Shown: positions 7,257 to 16,493, counted from the first letter of the stretch. The stretch: DNA of 35,266 bases from Aequorivita vitellina (GCF_022008365.1 NZ_JAIRBA010000035.1:1-35266); one strand, 5' to 3'. Translations and numbers: made by a program. Notes: a model not told the origin generated them from the sequence alone.

Positions 7257-8531
7257 TTAGTTTTTAAAAAGCGGCAAGCCAGACATCATTTTATTCACTT
7301 TTTCAGCAATGTTTTCTAGTTTGGCTTCGTCTTCACGATTTGTAATTACTTCATCGATTAAATCGACGATTTTCCCCATATCTTTTTCAACCAAACCGCG
7401 GGTAGTAACGGCAGCTGTTCCTACGCGGATTCCGCTAGTAACGAACGGCGATTTGTCATCAAAAGGAACCATGTTTTTGTTTACTGTAATATCTGCTTTT
7501 CCCAAAGCTTCTTCGGCTTCCTTCCCCGAAATATTTTTGTTGCGAAGATCGATAAGCATCATATGATTATCAGTTCCACCGGAAATTACACCGTAGCCTT
7601 TTTCAACAAAATGCTTGGCCATTACCGCAGCGTTTTTCTTCACTTGCACCATATAATGAAGGAAATCGTCTGTTAAAGCCTCACCAAAAGCGATTGCTTT
7701 TGCGGCTATAATATGCTCCAACGGACCTCCTTGATTTCCAGGAAAAATAGCGCTGTCTAACAGACTGCTCATTTTACGAAGGTTGCCGTTTTTTAATTTT
7801 ATTCCGAAGGGATTTTCAAAGTCTTTCCCCATTAAGATCATTCCCCCACGAGGGCCGCGCAACGTTTTGTGCGTGGTGGTGCTTACAACGTGGCAATGCG
7901 GCAACGGATCGCCCATAATTCCTTTGGCAATAAGACCTGCGGGATGTGCAATATCTGCAAATAGAATTGCGCCAACTTTGTCAGCAATTTCACGGAAACG
8001 CTTGTAATCTATTTCGCGGGAATATGCCGAAGCTCCGGCAATAATCATTTTAGGCTTTTCTGCGATGGCTATTTCTTCAACTTTGTCATAATCAATTCTG
8101 CCGCTTTCACGATCTACACCATAAAATATAGGATTGTAAAGTTTACCCGAAAAATTTACAGGTGAACCGTGTGTTAAATGGCCACCGTGCGAAAGGTCGA
8201 ACCCCAAATATTTGTCGCCCGGTTTTAAACAAGCTGCAAAAACTGCAGTATTTGCTTGCGAGCCACTATGTGGTTGTACATTTGCATATTCAGCGCCAAA
8301 TAGTGCTTTTGCACGATCTATAGCCAATTGCTCTACCTCATCTACCACTTCGCAACCGCCGTAATAGCGTTTTCCGGGATAGCCTTCGGCATATTTATTA
8401 GTTAAAACCGAACCCGCAGCTTCCATCACTTGGTCGCTTACAAAATTCTCTGAAGCAATTAGTTCCAATCCGTTTATTTGGCGTTGTTTTTCGGCTTCTA
8501 TTAATTCAAAAATTTGTTCGTCGCGTTGCAT
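7257..8531 (-). CDS. glyA: Serine hydroxymethyltransferase
   Basis: 424 residues, close to the normal 415-430. It interconverts serine and glycine with tetrahydrofolate, feeding one-carbon metabolism, using pyridoxal phosphate. Clear signatures are [18 protein letters not shown] near the start, [36 protein letters not shown], and [14 protein letters not shown] with the PLP-binding lysine at residue 222, then [14 protein letters not shown]. It is the first gene of a four-gene minus-strand operon (GNAT, guaD-like, lipocalin-like downstream). The divergent fahA starts 289 bases away. Confidence 0.98.
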   Translation of the reverse strand: MQRDEQIFELIEAEKQRQINGLELIASENFVSDQVMEAAGSVLTNKYAEGYPGKRYYGGCEVVDEVEQLAIDRAKALFGAEYANVQPHSGSQANTAVFAACLKPGDKYLGFDLSHGGHLTHGSPVNFSGKLYNPIFYGVDRESGRIDYDKVEEIAIAEKPKMIIAGASAYSREIDYKRFREIADKVGAILFADIAHPAGLIAKGIMGDPLPHCHVVSTTTHKTLRGPRGGMILMGKDFENPFGIKLKNGNLRKMSSLLDSAIFPGNQGGPLEHIIAAKAIAFGEALTDDFLHYMVQVKKNAAVMAKHFVEKGYGVISGGTDNHMMLIDLRNKNISGKEAEEALGKADITVNKNMVPFDDKSPFVTSGIRVGTAAVTTRGLVEKDMGKIVDLIDEVITNREDEAKLENIAEKVNKMMSGLPLFKN

Positions 8532-8820
8532 AATAAGTATTTAATAATGTGTATAATTTGGAATTCAATTGCTAAAAAAAATAGAATTTACAGTTTTTGA
8601 AATATTAGTGAAAAACCATAAATTTCTTCGAAAGTTAATTAAATCCAAAAATACTAATTACATTCGGAAACTATATTGAAATATATATATTTGATGCAGA
8701 TTTTTACTAACAAAACACTTGTTGAGTGTAAAACCGATTTAGCAATTAATTTGCTGATTTTAAAGAATCTGCTTTTTTTTAATTAGTTTTATTTCAACAA
8801 CCAAAAAAATAATTATTGAC
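8532..8820. promoter_or_regulatory. Divergent glyA/fahA intergenic region with overlapping hairpins
   Basis: It holds no gene. On the plus strand TATATTTG (8686-8693) fits the -7 consensus for fahA, giving a leader of about 120 bases. In that leader AGCAA/TTGCT (8741-8745 with 8751-8755) and GCTGATT/AATCTGC (8753-8759 with 8766-8772, one mismatch) overlap at 8753-8755, and the second is followed by eight T (8773-8780), as in an attenuator. A further small stem ACACT/AGTGT lies at about 8716-8728. The -33 box is not clear. No clear glyA promoter was found. Confidence 0.35.
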
Positions 8821-10101
8821 ATGCCTATAACTGCTAATGACCCAAAAAGAAAAACCTGGTTGGATACATCGCCAGATACAGATTTCCCGATTCAAAATAT
8901 TCCATTCGGCGTTTTTTTAACGCGAGACGATATTATTACCATTGGAACCCGAATTGGAGATTATGCTATTGATCTTGGCGCTTTACATCAGCTGGGTTAT
9001 TTTAAAGAAATTGAACTTACAGACGATATTTTTCTTCAAGACACATTAAACGATTTTATTAGCGATGGAAGAAAAACGTGGCGCCTGGTACGAAACCGAA
9101 TAGCGGATATATTTGATAAAGAAAATCCACAACTTCGCGAAAACGAAGACCACAGAAAACATATCCTATTTACGATGGATGAAGTAGAAATGCAGCTTCC
9201 CGTGCAAGTAGGAGATTACACCGATTTTTATTCCAGTAAAGAACACGCCACAAATGTGGGAACGATGTTCCGTGGAAAGGAAAATGCTTTAATGCCTAAT
9301 TGGCTTCACATTCCTGTTGGGTATCACGGAAGGAGTTCTTCTATTGTTCCAAGCGGAATTAATGTTCGCAGACCATGGGGACAAACCATGCCAGAAGGTG
9401 AAACAGAGCCTGTTTTTGGCCCTTCAAAACTAATTGATTTTGAATTAGAAATGGCATTTATTACTACTGATGCGAATGTTTTAGGAGAACCAATTCCTGT
9501 AAATGAAGCCGAAGATCACATCTTTGGATTGGTGTTATTTAACGATTGGAGCGCGCGAGACATTCAAAAGTGGGAATACGTGCCATTGGGTCCTTTTTTA
9601 GCTAAAAACTTTGCGTCTTCTATCTCGCCTTGGATTGTCACCTTAGATGCACTACAACCCTATAAAGTGGCGGGTCCAAAACCTGAAAGAGAGCAATTGC
9701 CTTATCTTCAATATAAAGGCAAAAAAAGCTATGATATTAATTTAGAGGTTTATATTGCCCCTGAAAACGGTCAAGAAACTAAGGTTGCTACCTCAAATTT
9801 TAAATATATGTACTGGAATATGAGCCAGCAGCTGGCACACCATACGGTTAATGGTTGTAATGTTAACAGTGGAGATATGATGGGTAGCGGTACCATTTCC
9901 GGCTCGACGCCAGATTCATTTGGTTCTATGCTAGAACTTACTTGGCGCGGCGCAAAACCAATTAGCCTCGCTGATGGTTCTGAAAGAAAGTTTATAAACG
10001 ATAACGATACCGTAATACTAAAAGGATACTGTAAATCTGATGATATTCGAATAGGCTTTGGCGAATGTAGAACGAAATTATTGCCAGCCATAAAACAGTA
10101 A
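8821..10101 (+). CDS. fahA: Fumarylacetoacetase
   Basis: 426 residues, the normal length. It hydrolyses fumarylacetoacetate to fumarate and acetoacetate, the last step of tyrosine and phenylalanine catabolism. Recognisable segments are DYTDFYSSKEHATNVGTMFR with the metal and substrate residues, PVGYHGRSSSIV with the catalytic His, DFELEMAFI, LFNDWSARDIQKWEYVPLGP, FLAKNFASSISPW, GSGTISGSTPDSFGSMLEL and the C-terminal GFGECRTKLLPA. Homogentisate dioxygenase and other pathway genes are not in the window. It is a single gene, with a long AT-rich leader. Confidence 0.97.
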   Translation: MPITANDPKRKTWLDTSPDTDFPIQNIPFGVFLTRDDIITIGTRIGDYAIDLGALHQLGYFKEIELTDDIFLQDTLNDFISDGRKTWRLVRNRIADIFDKENPQLRENEDHRKHILFTMDEVEMQLPVQVGDYTDFYSSKEHATNVGTMFRGKENALMPNWLHIPVGYHGRSSSIVPSGINVRRPWGQTMPEGETEPVFGPSKLIDFELEMAFITTDANVLGEPIPVNEAEDHIFGLVLFNDWSARDIQKWEYVPLGPFLAKNFASSISPWIVTLDALQPYKVAGPKPEREQLPYLQYKGKKSYDINLEVYIAPENGQETKVATSNFKYMYWNMSQQLAHHTVNGCNVNSGDMMGSGTISGSTPDSFGSMLELTWRGAKPISLADGSERKFINDNDTVILKGYCKSDDIRIGFGECRTKLLPAIKQ

Positions 10102-10102
10102 A

Positions 10103-10213
10103 CTAATGTTTTTTATCATTGTTGTCCGCTAAAAGGTATTCTATATCAGCGGGGAAAGCATTGGTAATCAATAGATCACAACTAAGCAAATGTTCCGTCG
10201 GGACATAATATGT
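10103..10213 (-). pseudogene. Possible degraded coding remnant
   Basis: On the minus strand a frame without a start codon runs to a TAG at 10105-10103 and reads VPTEHLLSCDLLITNAFPAD then IEYLLADNNDKKH. The amino-acid and codon use look protein-like, and it lies two bases from the fahA stop in convergent orientation. I do not recognise the family. It may be the 3' end of a lost gene, or chance. Confidence 0.25.
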
Positions 10214-10242
10214 TTTTTAATCGGACAATTCTGATTTTTTAT

Positions 10243-10281
10243 AAAAAAAGGGCCGCTTTAAATATAAAGCCGCCCTTTTTT
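10243..10281. terminator. Bidirectional rho-independent terminator
   Basis: An A7 run plus GGGC-C-GCTTTA (10250-10260) pairs with TAAAGC-C-GCCC followed by T6 (10265-10281), with one C-C mismatch and an AATA loop. It lies between convergent fahA and the small lipoprotein gene and can serve both. Confidence 0.85.
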
Positions 10282-10354
10282 CGGTTATTAAAATTCTATT
10301 TCGTTTTTACTAATAAACTTTTAGTGTCCAATAACGTAATTGGATTAGCATCTA

Positions 10355-10561
10355 CTATTCGCAGAACCCTACCCAACATCCGTGGGCCAAATGCGCACGC
10401 ACGGCATTTACGCTTACATGTATAGTATGCATATTTTCAGGATTTCCGGGCGGAATATGGCAAACATATTCTTTATGTCCCTTATTATTTTGACCTTCAC
10501 TAATACTTGTAGACAAGCAAGCTACCAATAAAATACCGAACAACACTGATAATTTTTTCAT
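10355..10561 (-). CDS. Small CHIPPGNP-motif lipoprotein
   Basis: 68 residues starting from the ATG at 10561-10559. The N-terminus is a lipoprotein signal peptide with lipobox LVAC (Cys near residue 15). The mature part is almost entirely the motif VCHIPPGNPENMHTIHVSVN followed by AVRAHLAHGCW. This is a recurrent module (CHIPPGNP...HTI.V...AV.AHL.HG) that I recall from secreted bacterial proteins, often at the end of large calcium-binding proteins; here it stands alone. The conserved Cys and His residues could bind a metal, which is inference. It sits between the bidirectional terminator and a divergent lipoprotein gene. Confidence 0.8.
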   Translation of the reverse strand: MKKLSVLFGILLVACLSTSISEGQNNKGHKEYVCHIPPGNPENMHTIHVSVNAVRAHLAHGCWVGFCE

Positions 10562-10742
10562 AATAATTTGAATTTAAATGGGTTAGAATCCTCAAAGTTA
10601 ATTAAAATAAAATTGAAAATCAAACTGCTTAAAAGTATAAATTAAGAAAGTCAGCAACCCTAGATAGTTATTAGCCTTTCCAGAAGTATATGCGTTATAA
10701 TTAACGGCTAAAAAAAATTCAGTAAAGTAATTCCTACTAAAA

Positions 10743-10770
10743 TTGGCACTACTATTGTATTTTAGCTTTT
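10743..10770 (+). promoter_or_regulatory. Candidate promoter of the lipoprotein gene at 10790
   Basis: TTG (10743-10745) is followed after 17 bases by TAGCTTTT (10763-10770), one mismatch from TAnnTTTG. The ATG is 19 bases downstream. Confidence 0.45.
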
Positions 10771-10789
10771 ATAACCAAATTAATTATTT

Positions 10790-11965
10790 ATGAAAGCAAG
10801 CTACATTCTTTTATTCACGGCACTTTTCAGCATTTCTTGTAATAGCGTAAAGCGGACTCAAAAATATGTTTCGCAAGGAAATTATGATGAAGCCATAATG
10901 CTGGCAACTAAAAAACTTCAAAAAGACAAAGGCGCTAAAGAATACGATGCCCATATTCAAATTTTAGAAGAAGCTTTTTTAAAGGCAAAAGATGAGGACA
11001 ACCGTAAAATCGCTTTTTTAAAAAAAGAGAAAAATCCTACTAACGCCAAAGAAATATACTACACCTATCTAGATCTGCAAGCGCGACAAGATTTAATTCG
11101 TCCGTTGCTACCACTTTACAGTTTAGAGATGGGACGGAAAGCAAATTTTGTTTTTACAGATTACACCACCGATTTACTGGCTTCAAAAGATGCGTATTTG
11201 CAAGCTTTATACCAGGAAGCTATAGCGTATATGCAACGTGATAGTAAAAAAGACTACCGAAGTGCATACAACGTGCTGTGCGAAATAGATGAAATAAAGC
11301 CAAATTACCGTGACGTTTCTCAGCTTCGTGAAGACGCCCATTTTAAAGGCACTGACTTTGTTTTAGTGAATTTAAACAATCACACCAATCAAGTTATTCC
11401 ACACAAACTTGAGCGCGATCTTTTAGATTTTAATACCTACGGATTAAACGATTTTTGGATTGAATATCACGCGCAACGTGAACAAGGACTTATTTATGAT
11501 CTGGGAATAGATTTAAATTTTCAAACGATTCAAATTTCACCGGAACGTATTTCTGACAGGCAATTCACAAGAAAACAACGTGTTAAAGACGGTTATGATT
11601 ACCGTCGCGATCGTGCTGGTAATATTGTGCGCGACAGCCTTGGCAACCCAACTAAAATTGATAGAATTATTGATGTCTCCGCCACGGTTTATATTACTAA
11701 ACAGGAAAAAGCTGTGCTTGTTGGCGGATCTGTAGTTTATAAAGATTTGAACAAAAAGAGGCAACTAAACAGCTTTCCACTTTCTTCAGAATTTATTTTT
11801 GAAAATGTTTACGCCACGTTTCGCGGAGACGAGCGCGCTTTAACTGCAGAAGACCGCAGACTTGTGAACAATCGCCCAGTTCCGTTTCCCAACAACGAAC
11901 AAATGGTTTTTGACGCGGGGCAGGATATTAAAGAAAGGTTTAAACAAATTTTGTTAAAAAATTAG
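10790..11965 (+). CDS. Uncharacterised lipoprotein
   Basis: 391 residues. A signal peptide ends at the lipobox FSISC (Cys near residue 17). The region after it (NSVKRTQKYVSQGNYDEAIMLATKKL) looks like a single tetratricopeptide-type helix pair, and residues up to about 190 are mostly helical with further repeat-like segments (YQEAIAYMQ, DYRSAYNVLCEIDEIKPNY). The C-terminal half is beta-rich (DLNFQTIQISPERISDRQFT, IIDVSATVYITKQEKAVLVG) and ends with a helix. I do not recognise a named family; it looks like a Bacteroidota-specific envelope lipoprotein. It is monocistronic, convergent with ytxJ nine bases away. Confidence 0.82.
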   Translation: MKASYILLFTALFSISCNSVKRTQKYVSQGNYDEAIMLATKKLQKDKGAKEYDAHIQILEEAFLKAKDEDNRKIAFLKKEKNPTNAKEIYYTYLDLQARQDLIRPLLPLYSLEMGRKANFVFTDYTTDLLASKDAYLQALYQEAIAYMQRDSKKDYRSAYNVLCEIDEIKPNYRDVSQLREDAHFKGTDFVLVNLNNHTNQVIPHKLERDLLDFNTYGLNDFWIEYHAQREQGLIYDLGIDLNFQTIQISPERISDRQFTRKQRVKDGYDYRRDRAGNIVRDSLGNPTKIDRIIDVSATVYITKQEKAVLVGGSVVYKDLNKKRQLNSFPLSSEFIFENVYATFRGDERALTAEDRRLVNNRPVPFPNNEQMVFDAGQDIKERFKQILLKN

Positions 11966-11974
11966 CGCAAAATT

Positions 11975-12367
11975 TTATACAAAATTCGCCAAATGCGAAG
12001 CGTCAATAGCGCTATGAGAGTCGTGATGAACCACATCTCCATTTTTTATAACAATCATTTGCGGACTTTCGTGATGCACTTTAAAACGCGCTGCAATTTC
12101 GTTTGAAATAGCTCTGTTTTGTAAAAGATCGAGAAAATATAATTTCAGTTGATCATCTTTAAGATTGTAATTTTTCTCAAATATTTTCAGCACGCCTCTG
12201 CTTATTCCGCAGCGCGTAGAATGTTTAAAGATCGCTACAGGATTACTTTTAGACTGTTCAACTATTTCATCTAATTGCTCCATTGTACCTAAAACATGCC
12301 ACGGAACTTCAATTATTTCTTCCTTGGCAGCATCTCTCGGTGTTTTAAACATATCAAATATTCCCAT
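11975..12367 (-). CDS. ytxJ: Bacillithiol system redox-active protein YtxJ
   Basis: 130 residues with a thioredoxin-like fold. The core begins MEQLDEIVEQSKSNPVAIFK and carries the single-cysteine motif STRCGIS in place of a CxxC pair, then a beta-strand YFLDLLQNRAISNEIAARF and the cis-proline strand SPQMIVIKNG, ending HDSHSAID. These match YtxJ, a monothiol bacilliredoxin-like protein thought to remove bacillithiol from mixed disulphides. Flavobacteria make bacillithiol, so the context fits. It is transcribed divergently from clpB, with TAGCTTTG (12391-12384, minus) a likely -7 box. Confidence 0.88.
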   Translation of the reverse strand: MGIFDMFKTPRDAAKEEIIEVPWHVLGTMEQLDEIVEQSKSNPVAIFKHSTRCGISRGVLKIFEKNYNLKDDQLKLYFLDLLQNRAISNEIAARFKVHHESPQMIVIKNGDVVHHDSHSAIDASHLANFV

Positions 12368-12383
12368 CGGTTCTCGTTTTTTA

Positions 12384-12391
12384 CAAAGCTA
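12384..12391 (-). promoter_or_regulatory. Candidate -7 box of ytxJ
   Basis: TAGCTTTG on the minus strand is a perfect TAnnTTTG match, 16 bases before the ytxJ ATG. A -33 element at the usual distance is not clear. Confidence 0.45.
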
Positions 12392-12447
12392 CAAGTAATA
12401 ACATCAATATTTTCTAAAAGAAATAATAAAAAGCAAAGTCTTAAAAC

Positions 12448-12493
12448 AGTCATAATGTCTGTTAAAACAAGGCTTTGTACAGACATTATGTCT
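12448..12493. promoter_or_regulatory. Two 13-bp dyads between ytxJ and clpB (putative operators)
   Basis: AGACATTATGTCT (12481-12493) is a perfect dyad with one central base. AGTCATAATGTCT (12448-12460) is the same site with one changed base. Their centres are 33 bases apart, about three helical turns. The inner arms, CATAATGTCTGT (12451-12462) and ACAGACATTATG (12479-12490), are perfect 12-bp complements and can fold into a hairpin. The second dyad lies between TTTG (12474-12477) and TAATTTTA (12494-12501), a spacing of 16, which could be the clpB promoter. This is not CIRCE, CtsR or HspR. The regulator is unknown. Confidence 0.55.
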
Positions 12494-12562
12494 TAATTTT
12501 ATTATGGCTTTGTATTTGAAATAAGCTCATCACAAACAATAATTAACAAACACACGATATAT

Positions 12563-15163
12563 ATGAATTTTAATAATTTTACTATAAAAAGCCAAGAGGC
12601 CATTCAGCAAGCGCAGCAAATTGCGCAAGGCTACGGCCATCAGCAAATTGAAAACGAACACATTCTGAAAGCTATTTTTGAAGTAGATGAAAACGTAACT
12701 CCGTTTATATTAAAAAAACTCAACGTTAATCTTACTACTTTAAAACAGATACTCGATAAGCAATTAGATAGCTTTCCGAAGGTTTCGGGAGGTGATATTA
12801 TGCTTTCGCGCGAGGCAAACAAAACAGTAATTGAAGCTACCAACATCGCCAAAAAAATGGGCGACGAATATGTTTCAATCGAACATTTGCTTTTAGCAAT
12901 TTTAAATTCTAAAAGCGGAATTGCACAAAGCCTAAAAGACCAAGGTGTAACCGAAAAAGGAATGAAAGCAGCCATTGAAGAATTGCGCGGTGGCGAAAGC
13001 GTTACTTCGCAGAGTGCCGAAGAAACCTATAATTCATTAAACAAATACGCCAAAAACCTCAACCAACTTGCGCGCGACGGGAAGTTAGATCCCGTAATTG
13101 GTCGCGATGAAGAAATTAGAAGAATTCTTCAAATTCTTTCACGAAGAACCAAAAACAACCCAATGTTAGTAGGAGAACCCGGAACGGGTAAAACTGCTAT
13201 CGCCGAAGGTTTAGCCCACAGAATAGTTGATGGCGACGTGCCCGAAAATTTAAAGACCAAAGAAATTTATTCGTTAGATATGGGTGCGCTCATTGCTGGG
13301 GCAAAATACAAAGGTGAATTTGAAGAACGCCTAAAAGCAGTTATTAAAGAAGTAACTTCCAGTGAAGGCGACATCGTGCTTTTTATTGACGAGATACATA
13401 CTTTGGTTGGTGCCGGTGGCGGGCAAGGCGCAATGGATGCCGCTAATATTTTAAAACCTGCGCTTGCTCGTGGGGAATTGCGTGCCATTGGTGCAACTAC
13501 TTTAGACGAATATCAAAAATATTTCGAAAAAGATAAAGCATTGGAACGCCGTTTCCAAAGAGTAGTTGTTGATGAGCCCGATACGGAGAGCGCTATTTCA
13601 ATTCTTCGCGGAATTAAAGAGAAATACGAAACACACCATAAAGTTCGAATTAAAGACGAGGCAATTATTGCTGCCGTAGAACTTTCGGAACGCTATATTA
13701 CAAACCGTTTCCTTCCCGATAAAGCAATTGATTTAATGGACGAAGCCGCTAGTAAACTCAGGATGGAAATAAATTCCAAACCCGAAGAATTAGATGTTTT
13801 AGACCGAAAAATTATGCAGCTCGAAATTGAAATTGAAGCCATTAAACGTGAAAAAGACGAAACGAAATTGAAATCGCTTCACGCAGATTTGGCCAATTTA
13901 AAAGAAGAGCGCAACGAGTTAAACGCGAGATGGCAAAGCGAAAAAGAAGTTGTTGATAATGTTCAAAATCTAAAAACCCAGATTGAAGATTTCAAACTTG
14001 AAGCTGAACGTGCCGAGCGCGATGGCGATTTTGGAAAGGTTGCAGAACTTCGTTACGGAAAAATTAAAGATGCACAAGCCGCATTAAGCAAATTGGAAAC
14101 CCAGCTAGCCGAAAACGACGAAGGCACTTCCATGATTAAAGAAGAAGTAACTCGCGAAGATATTGCCGAAGTAGTTGCAAAATGGACGGGCATTCCCGTA
14201 ACAAAAATGCTACAAAGCGATCGCGAAAAACTGCTAAATTTGGAAGATCACCTTCATAGACGTGTGGTTGGTCAAAATGAAGCAATTGTAGCGGTTAGTG
14301 ATGCTATTCGCCGAAGTCGTGCCGGATTGCAGGACGAAAAGAAACCAATTGGTAGTTTCCTCTTTCTTGGAACAACCGGTGTAGGTAAAACCGAACTCGC
14401 AAAAGCATTGGCAGAATATCTTTTTGACGATGAAAATGCAATGACGCGTATTGATATGAGCGAATATCAAGAACGACACAGTGTGAGCCGCTTGGTGGGT
14501 GCACCTCCAGGATATGTGGGTTATGAAGAAGGTGGACAACTCACAGAAGCTGTTCGACGTAAACCTTACAGCGTGGTTTTATTAGACGAGATTGAAAAAG
14601 CACATCCAGATACTTTCAACATCTTGTTGCAGGTTTTGGATGAAGGTAGATTAACGGATAATAAAGGACGTGTAGCAGATTTCAAAAACACGATAATTAT
14701 TATGACCAGTAATATGGGCAGCCAAATAATACAAGAGCGTTTTGAAACCGTAAAAGATCCTGAAACGGCAATGGAAGGCGCCAAAGTAGAAGTTTTAGCA
14801 TTGTTAAAACAAAGTGTGCGGCCCGAGTTTTTAAACCGTATTGATGATATAATAATGTTTACGCCACTTTCAAAAACCGATATTCACGAGATTGTTGCGT
14901 TACAATTGAAAGGTTTGTCAAAAATGCTAATGAAACAGAATATTGTTTTAGACGCTACACCAGAAGCCATAACCTATCTATCAGAAAAAGGTTACGATCC
15001 GCAGTACGGTGCGCGACCTGTAAAAAGGGTTATTCAGCGTGAAGTATTAAATGAATTAAGTAAAGAAATACTAGCCGGTAAAATAACGACCGATAGCATT
15101 ATACTTTTAGATAGTTTTAATGATTCGCTTGTGTTTAGAAACCAAGAAGATTTAGTTGAATAA
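12563..15163 (+). CDS. clpB: ATP-dependent chaperone ClpB
   Basis: 866 residues, full length. A disaggregase that works with DnaK to recover aggregated proteins after heat or oxidative stress. Domains in order: Clp N-domain (1-145), AAA+ module 1 with Walker A GEPGTGKT at 204-211 and Walker B VLFIDEIH, the long coiled-coil middle domain (about 400-525, [20 protein letters not shown] region) that distinguishes ClpB from ClpA and ClpC, and AAA+ module 2 with Walker A GTTGVGKT at 603-610 and [13 protein letters not shown], ending with the ClpB C-terminal domain ([15 protein letters not shown]). Regulation may involve the dyads at 12448-12493. A terminator follows. Confidence 0.98.
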   Translation: MNFNNFTIKSQEAIQQAQQIAQGYGHQQIENEHILKAIFEVDENVTPFILKKLNVNLTTLKQILDKQLDSFPKVSGGDIMLSREANKTVIEATNIAKKMGDEYVSIEHLLLAILNSKSGIAQSLKDQGVTEKGMKAAIEELRGGESVTSQSAEETYNSLNKYAKNLNQLARDGKLDPVIGRDEEIRRILQILSRRTKNNPMLVGEPGTGKTAIAEGLAHRIVDGDVPENLKTKEIYSLDMGALIAGAKYKGEFEERLKAVIKEVTSSEGDIVLFIDEIHTLVGAGGGQGAMDAANILKPALARGELRAIGATTLDEYQKYFEKDKALERRFQRVVVDEPDTESAISILRGIKEKYETHHKVRIKDEAIIAAVELSERYITNRFLPDKAIDLMDEAASKLRMEINSKPEELDVLDRKIMQLEIEIEAIKREKDETKLKSLHADLANLKEERNELNARWQSEKEVVDNVQNLKTQIEDFKLEAERAERDGDFGKVAELRYGKIKDAQAALSKLETQLAENDEGTSMIKEEVTREDIAEVVAKWTGIPVTKMLQSDREKLLNLEDHLHRRVVGQNEAIVAVSDAIRRSRAGLQDEKKPIGSFLFLGTTGVGKTELAKALAEYLFDDENAMTRIDMSEYQERHSVSRLVGAPPGYVGYEEGGQLTEAVRRKPYSVVLLDEIEKAHPDTFNILLQVLDEGRLTDNKGRVADFKNTIIIMTSNMGSQIIQERFETVKDPETAMEGAKVEVLALLKQSVRPEFLNRIDDIIMFTPLSKTDIHEIVALQLKGLSKMLMKQNIVLDATPEAITYLSEKGYDPQYGARPVKRVIQREVLNELSKEILAGKITTDSIILLDSFNDSLVFRNQEDLVE

Positions 15164-15188
15164 TTTGGATTTTTAATTAGTACCATTG

Positions 15189-15218
15189 AAAAACCCCTAA
15201 GCGTTTGCTTGGGGGTTT
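15189..15218 (+). terminator. Rho-independent terminator of clpB
   Basis: AAAACCCC-TAAGC (15190-15202) pairs with GCTTG-GGGGTTTT (15207-15219) around a GTTT loop, followed by G and T3. It is 26 bases after the clpB stop and may also serve the convergent gene ending at 15242. Confidence 0.82.
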
Positions 15219-15241
15219 TGTTTACGATGCAGTTTCAATTT

Positions 15242-16027
15242 TTACTTTATCACTATTCTTTTAGTCACTGAATTAGCATCGGCAGTTACTTTCACCAAAT
15301 AAACACCAGGTGCTAATTGAAGGTTTAGATTAATGTTTTTATCTAAATAATTATTTGCAAAAACCTGTTGTCCGAGGGTATTAAAAATCGCGACAGTAGA
15401 CGCTACGCTGTTTGGAAGGCTAATATTTACGTTTCCACTAGAAATGCTTGGGTAGATATTAAAGCTAAAAGCAGTAGCCTCGGTCAATCCTAAAGTACAT
15501 TCCATAACCGCAGGTTCAAAACCTGTTGGAAATGTAGCTTCAAAAGTTTCAACTCCCGATAGTGGCCAAATATCTCTAACTACCAATGTATTGTCCGGGC
15601 CAATTAGACAATAAGTTGGATAAGCCGAAACTCCAAAATTAGCATCTACGGCTGGTCCACCCCCCTCATTACTTACCGCCGGTGCATGATTAAATGGGCC
15701 ACCGTGTTGCTGTTCGTATAATCGTACTCGGTCATCATCATCATAACCGTTATTAATAGACAAGCAAAATACAAGCCCTTCATTACAGCCATATTTATCG
15801 AAAAACTCATTAAAAATAGGAGCGGTTTGTTGGCACGGTACACAGTCTGCAAAAAAGAAATCTAGCCAAACATATTTGCCTTGAGCAGTTATTGCCTATA
15901 AATTATGTTCTACGCCGTCGATATCGGTAACTGTAAAATCGTCAACAACATCGCCAACATTATAATTGTTTACTTGGGCATTTACGGCGAAGCCAACGCA
16001 CAATAGAATAAGTGTAATTTTTTTCAT
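15242..16027 (-). pseudogene. Thioredoxin-like (TlpA-type) T9SS cargo protein with an in-frame stop
   Basis: From the ATG at 16027 the product starts with a signal peptide (MKKITLILLCVGFAVNAQ) and a redoxin-like start (VGDVVDDFTVTDIDGVEHNL), but codon 44 is TAG (15898-15896). Beyond it the same frame continues without a break for over 200 codons: GKYVWLDFFFADCVPCQQTA with a CVPC redox motif at 62-65, the thioredoxin cis-proline region (FGVSAYPTYCLIGPDN), and a T9SS type A sorting domain (FNIYPSISSGNVNISL, LAPGVYLVKVTADANSVTKR then IVIK). A tyrosine codon at the stop position would restore a normal extracytoplasmic thiol-disulphide protein. The likely explanations are a nonsense mutation or a sequence error. 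Confidence 0.85.
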
Positions 16028-16116
16028 AATAAGTTATAGTTTGTGGATTATTTAGAATACGAAATTAACCAATAATTCAAAAAAATATTGGATTTAAGAA
16101 ATAAAATTCAAATAAT

Positions 16117-16161
16117 AAAAAAGACCCATCAAGATTTTAATATTAAAATCTTGATGGGTCT
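16117..16161 (-). terminator. Terminator of the CsbD gene: 40-bp perfect palindrome
   Basis: 16122-16161 is a perfect 40-bp palindrome (AGACCCATCAAGATTTTAAT then its exact complement), so the hairpin stem would be up to 18-20 bp. On the minus strand it is followed by a T-run (complement of A at 16117-16121 and beyond), which places the terminator after the CsbD gene ending at 16199. Confidence 0.85.
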
Positions 16162-16198
16162 GGCTTCAAATAAAGCGGTAATTAAAGTTTAGAGAAAA

Positions 16199-16384
16199 CT
16201 ACCACTTGTCAATCTGATCTTTCAACTCTTCTTTGGTTTTACCCGTTTTTTCTTGAAGGCGTCCAAGTAATTCGTCAGATTTTCCTTCCGTGTACATTAG
16301 GTCATCATCGGTAAGGTCTGCATATTCTTGCTTAAATTTACCTTTTACCTGTTTCCATTTTCCTTTAAACTGATCTTCGTTCAT
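16199..16384 (-). CDS. CsbD family stress-response protein
   Basis: 61 residues, highly charged and helical: MNEDQFKGKWKQVKGKFKQE then YADLTDDDLMYTEGKSDELL and GRLQEKTGKTKEELKDQIDK. The W-KQ-KG-K-K start and the D-GK-DEL-G--Q---G-TKEE pattern are the CsbD family. These small cytoplasmic proteins are induced in general stress and stationary phase; no molecular activity is established. It is a single gene with a strong terminator, which fits a short abundant transcript. Confidence 0.93.
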   Translation of the reverse strand: MNEDQFKGKWKQVKGKFKQEYADLTDDDLMYTEGKSDELLGRLQEKTGKTKEELKDQIDKW

Positions 16385-16493
16385 AGCTTTTTGATTTAAG
16401 TTAAATTAATTTTTCTTTTTCGTATTATAAAATTACAACACCATTCCGCCCATTTATAATAATGAAATACTAAAGATTCAACCGTTTTAGTTA

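Noticed and set aside
10562-10742. Intergenic region between the two lipoprotein genes, examined for small genes
   Set aside because: No frame with a signal or motif; only the promoter-like boxes at 10743-10770.
12296-12496. 66-residue open frame crossing the ytxJ/clpB intergenic region
   Set aside because: It starts inside ytxJ on the other strand, ends in the dyad region and has no protein-like features.
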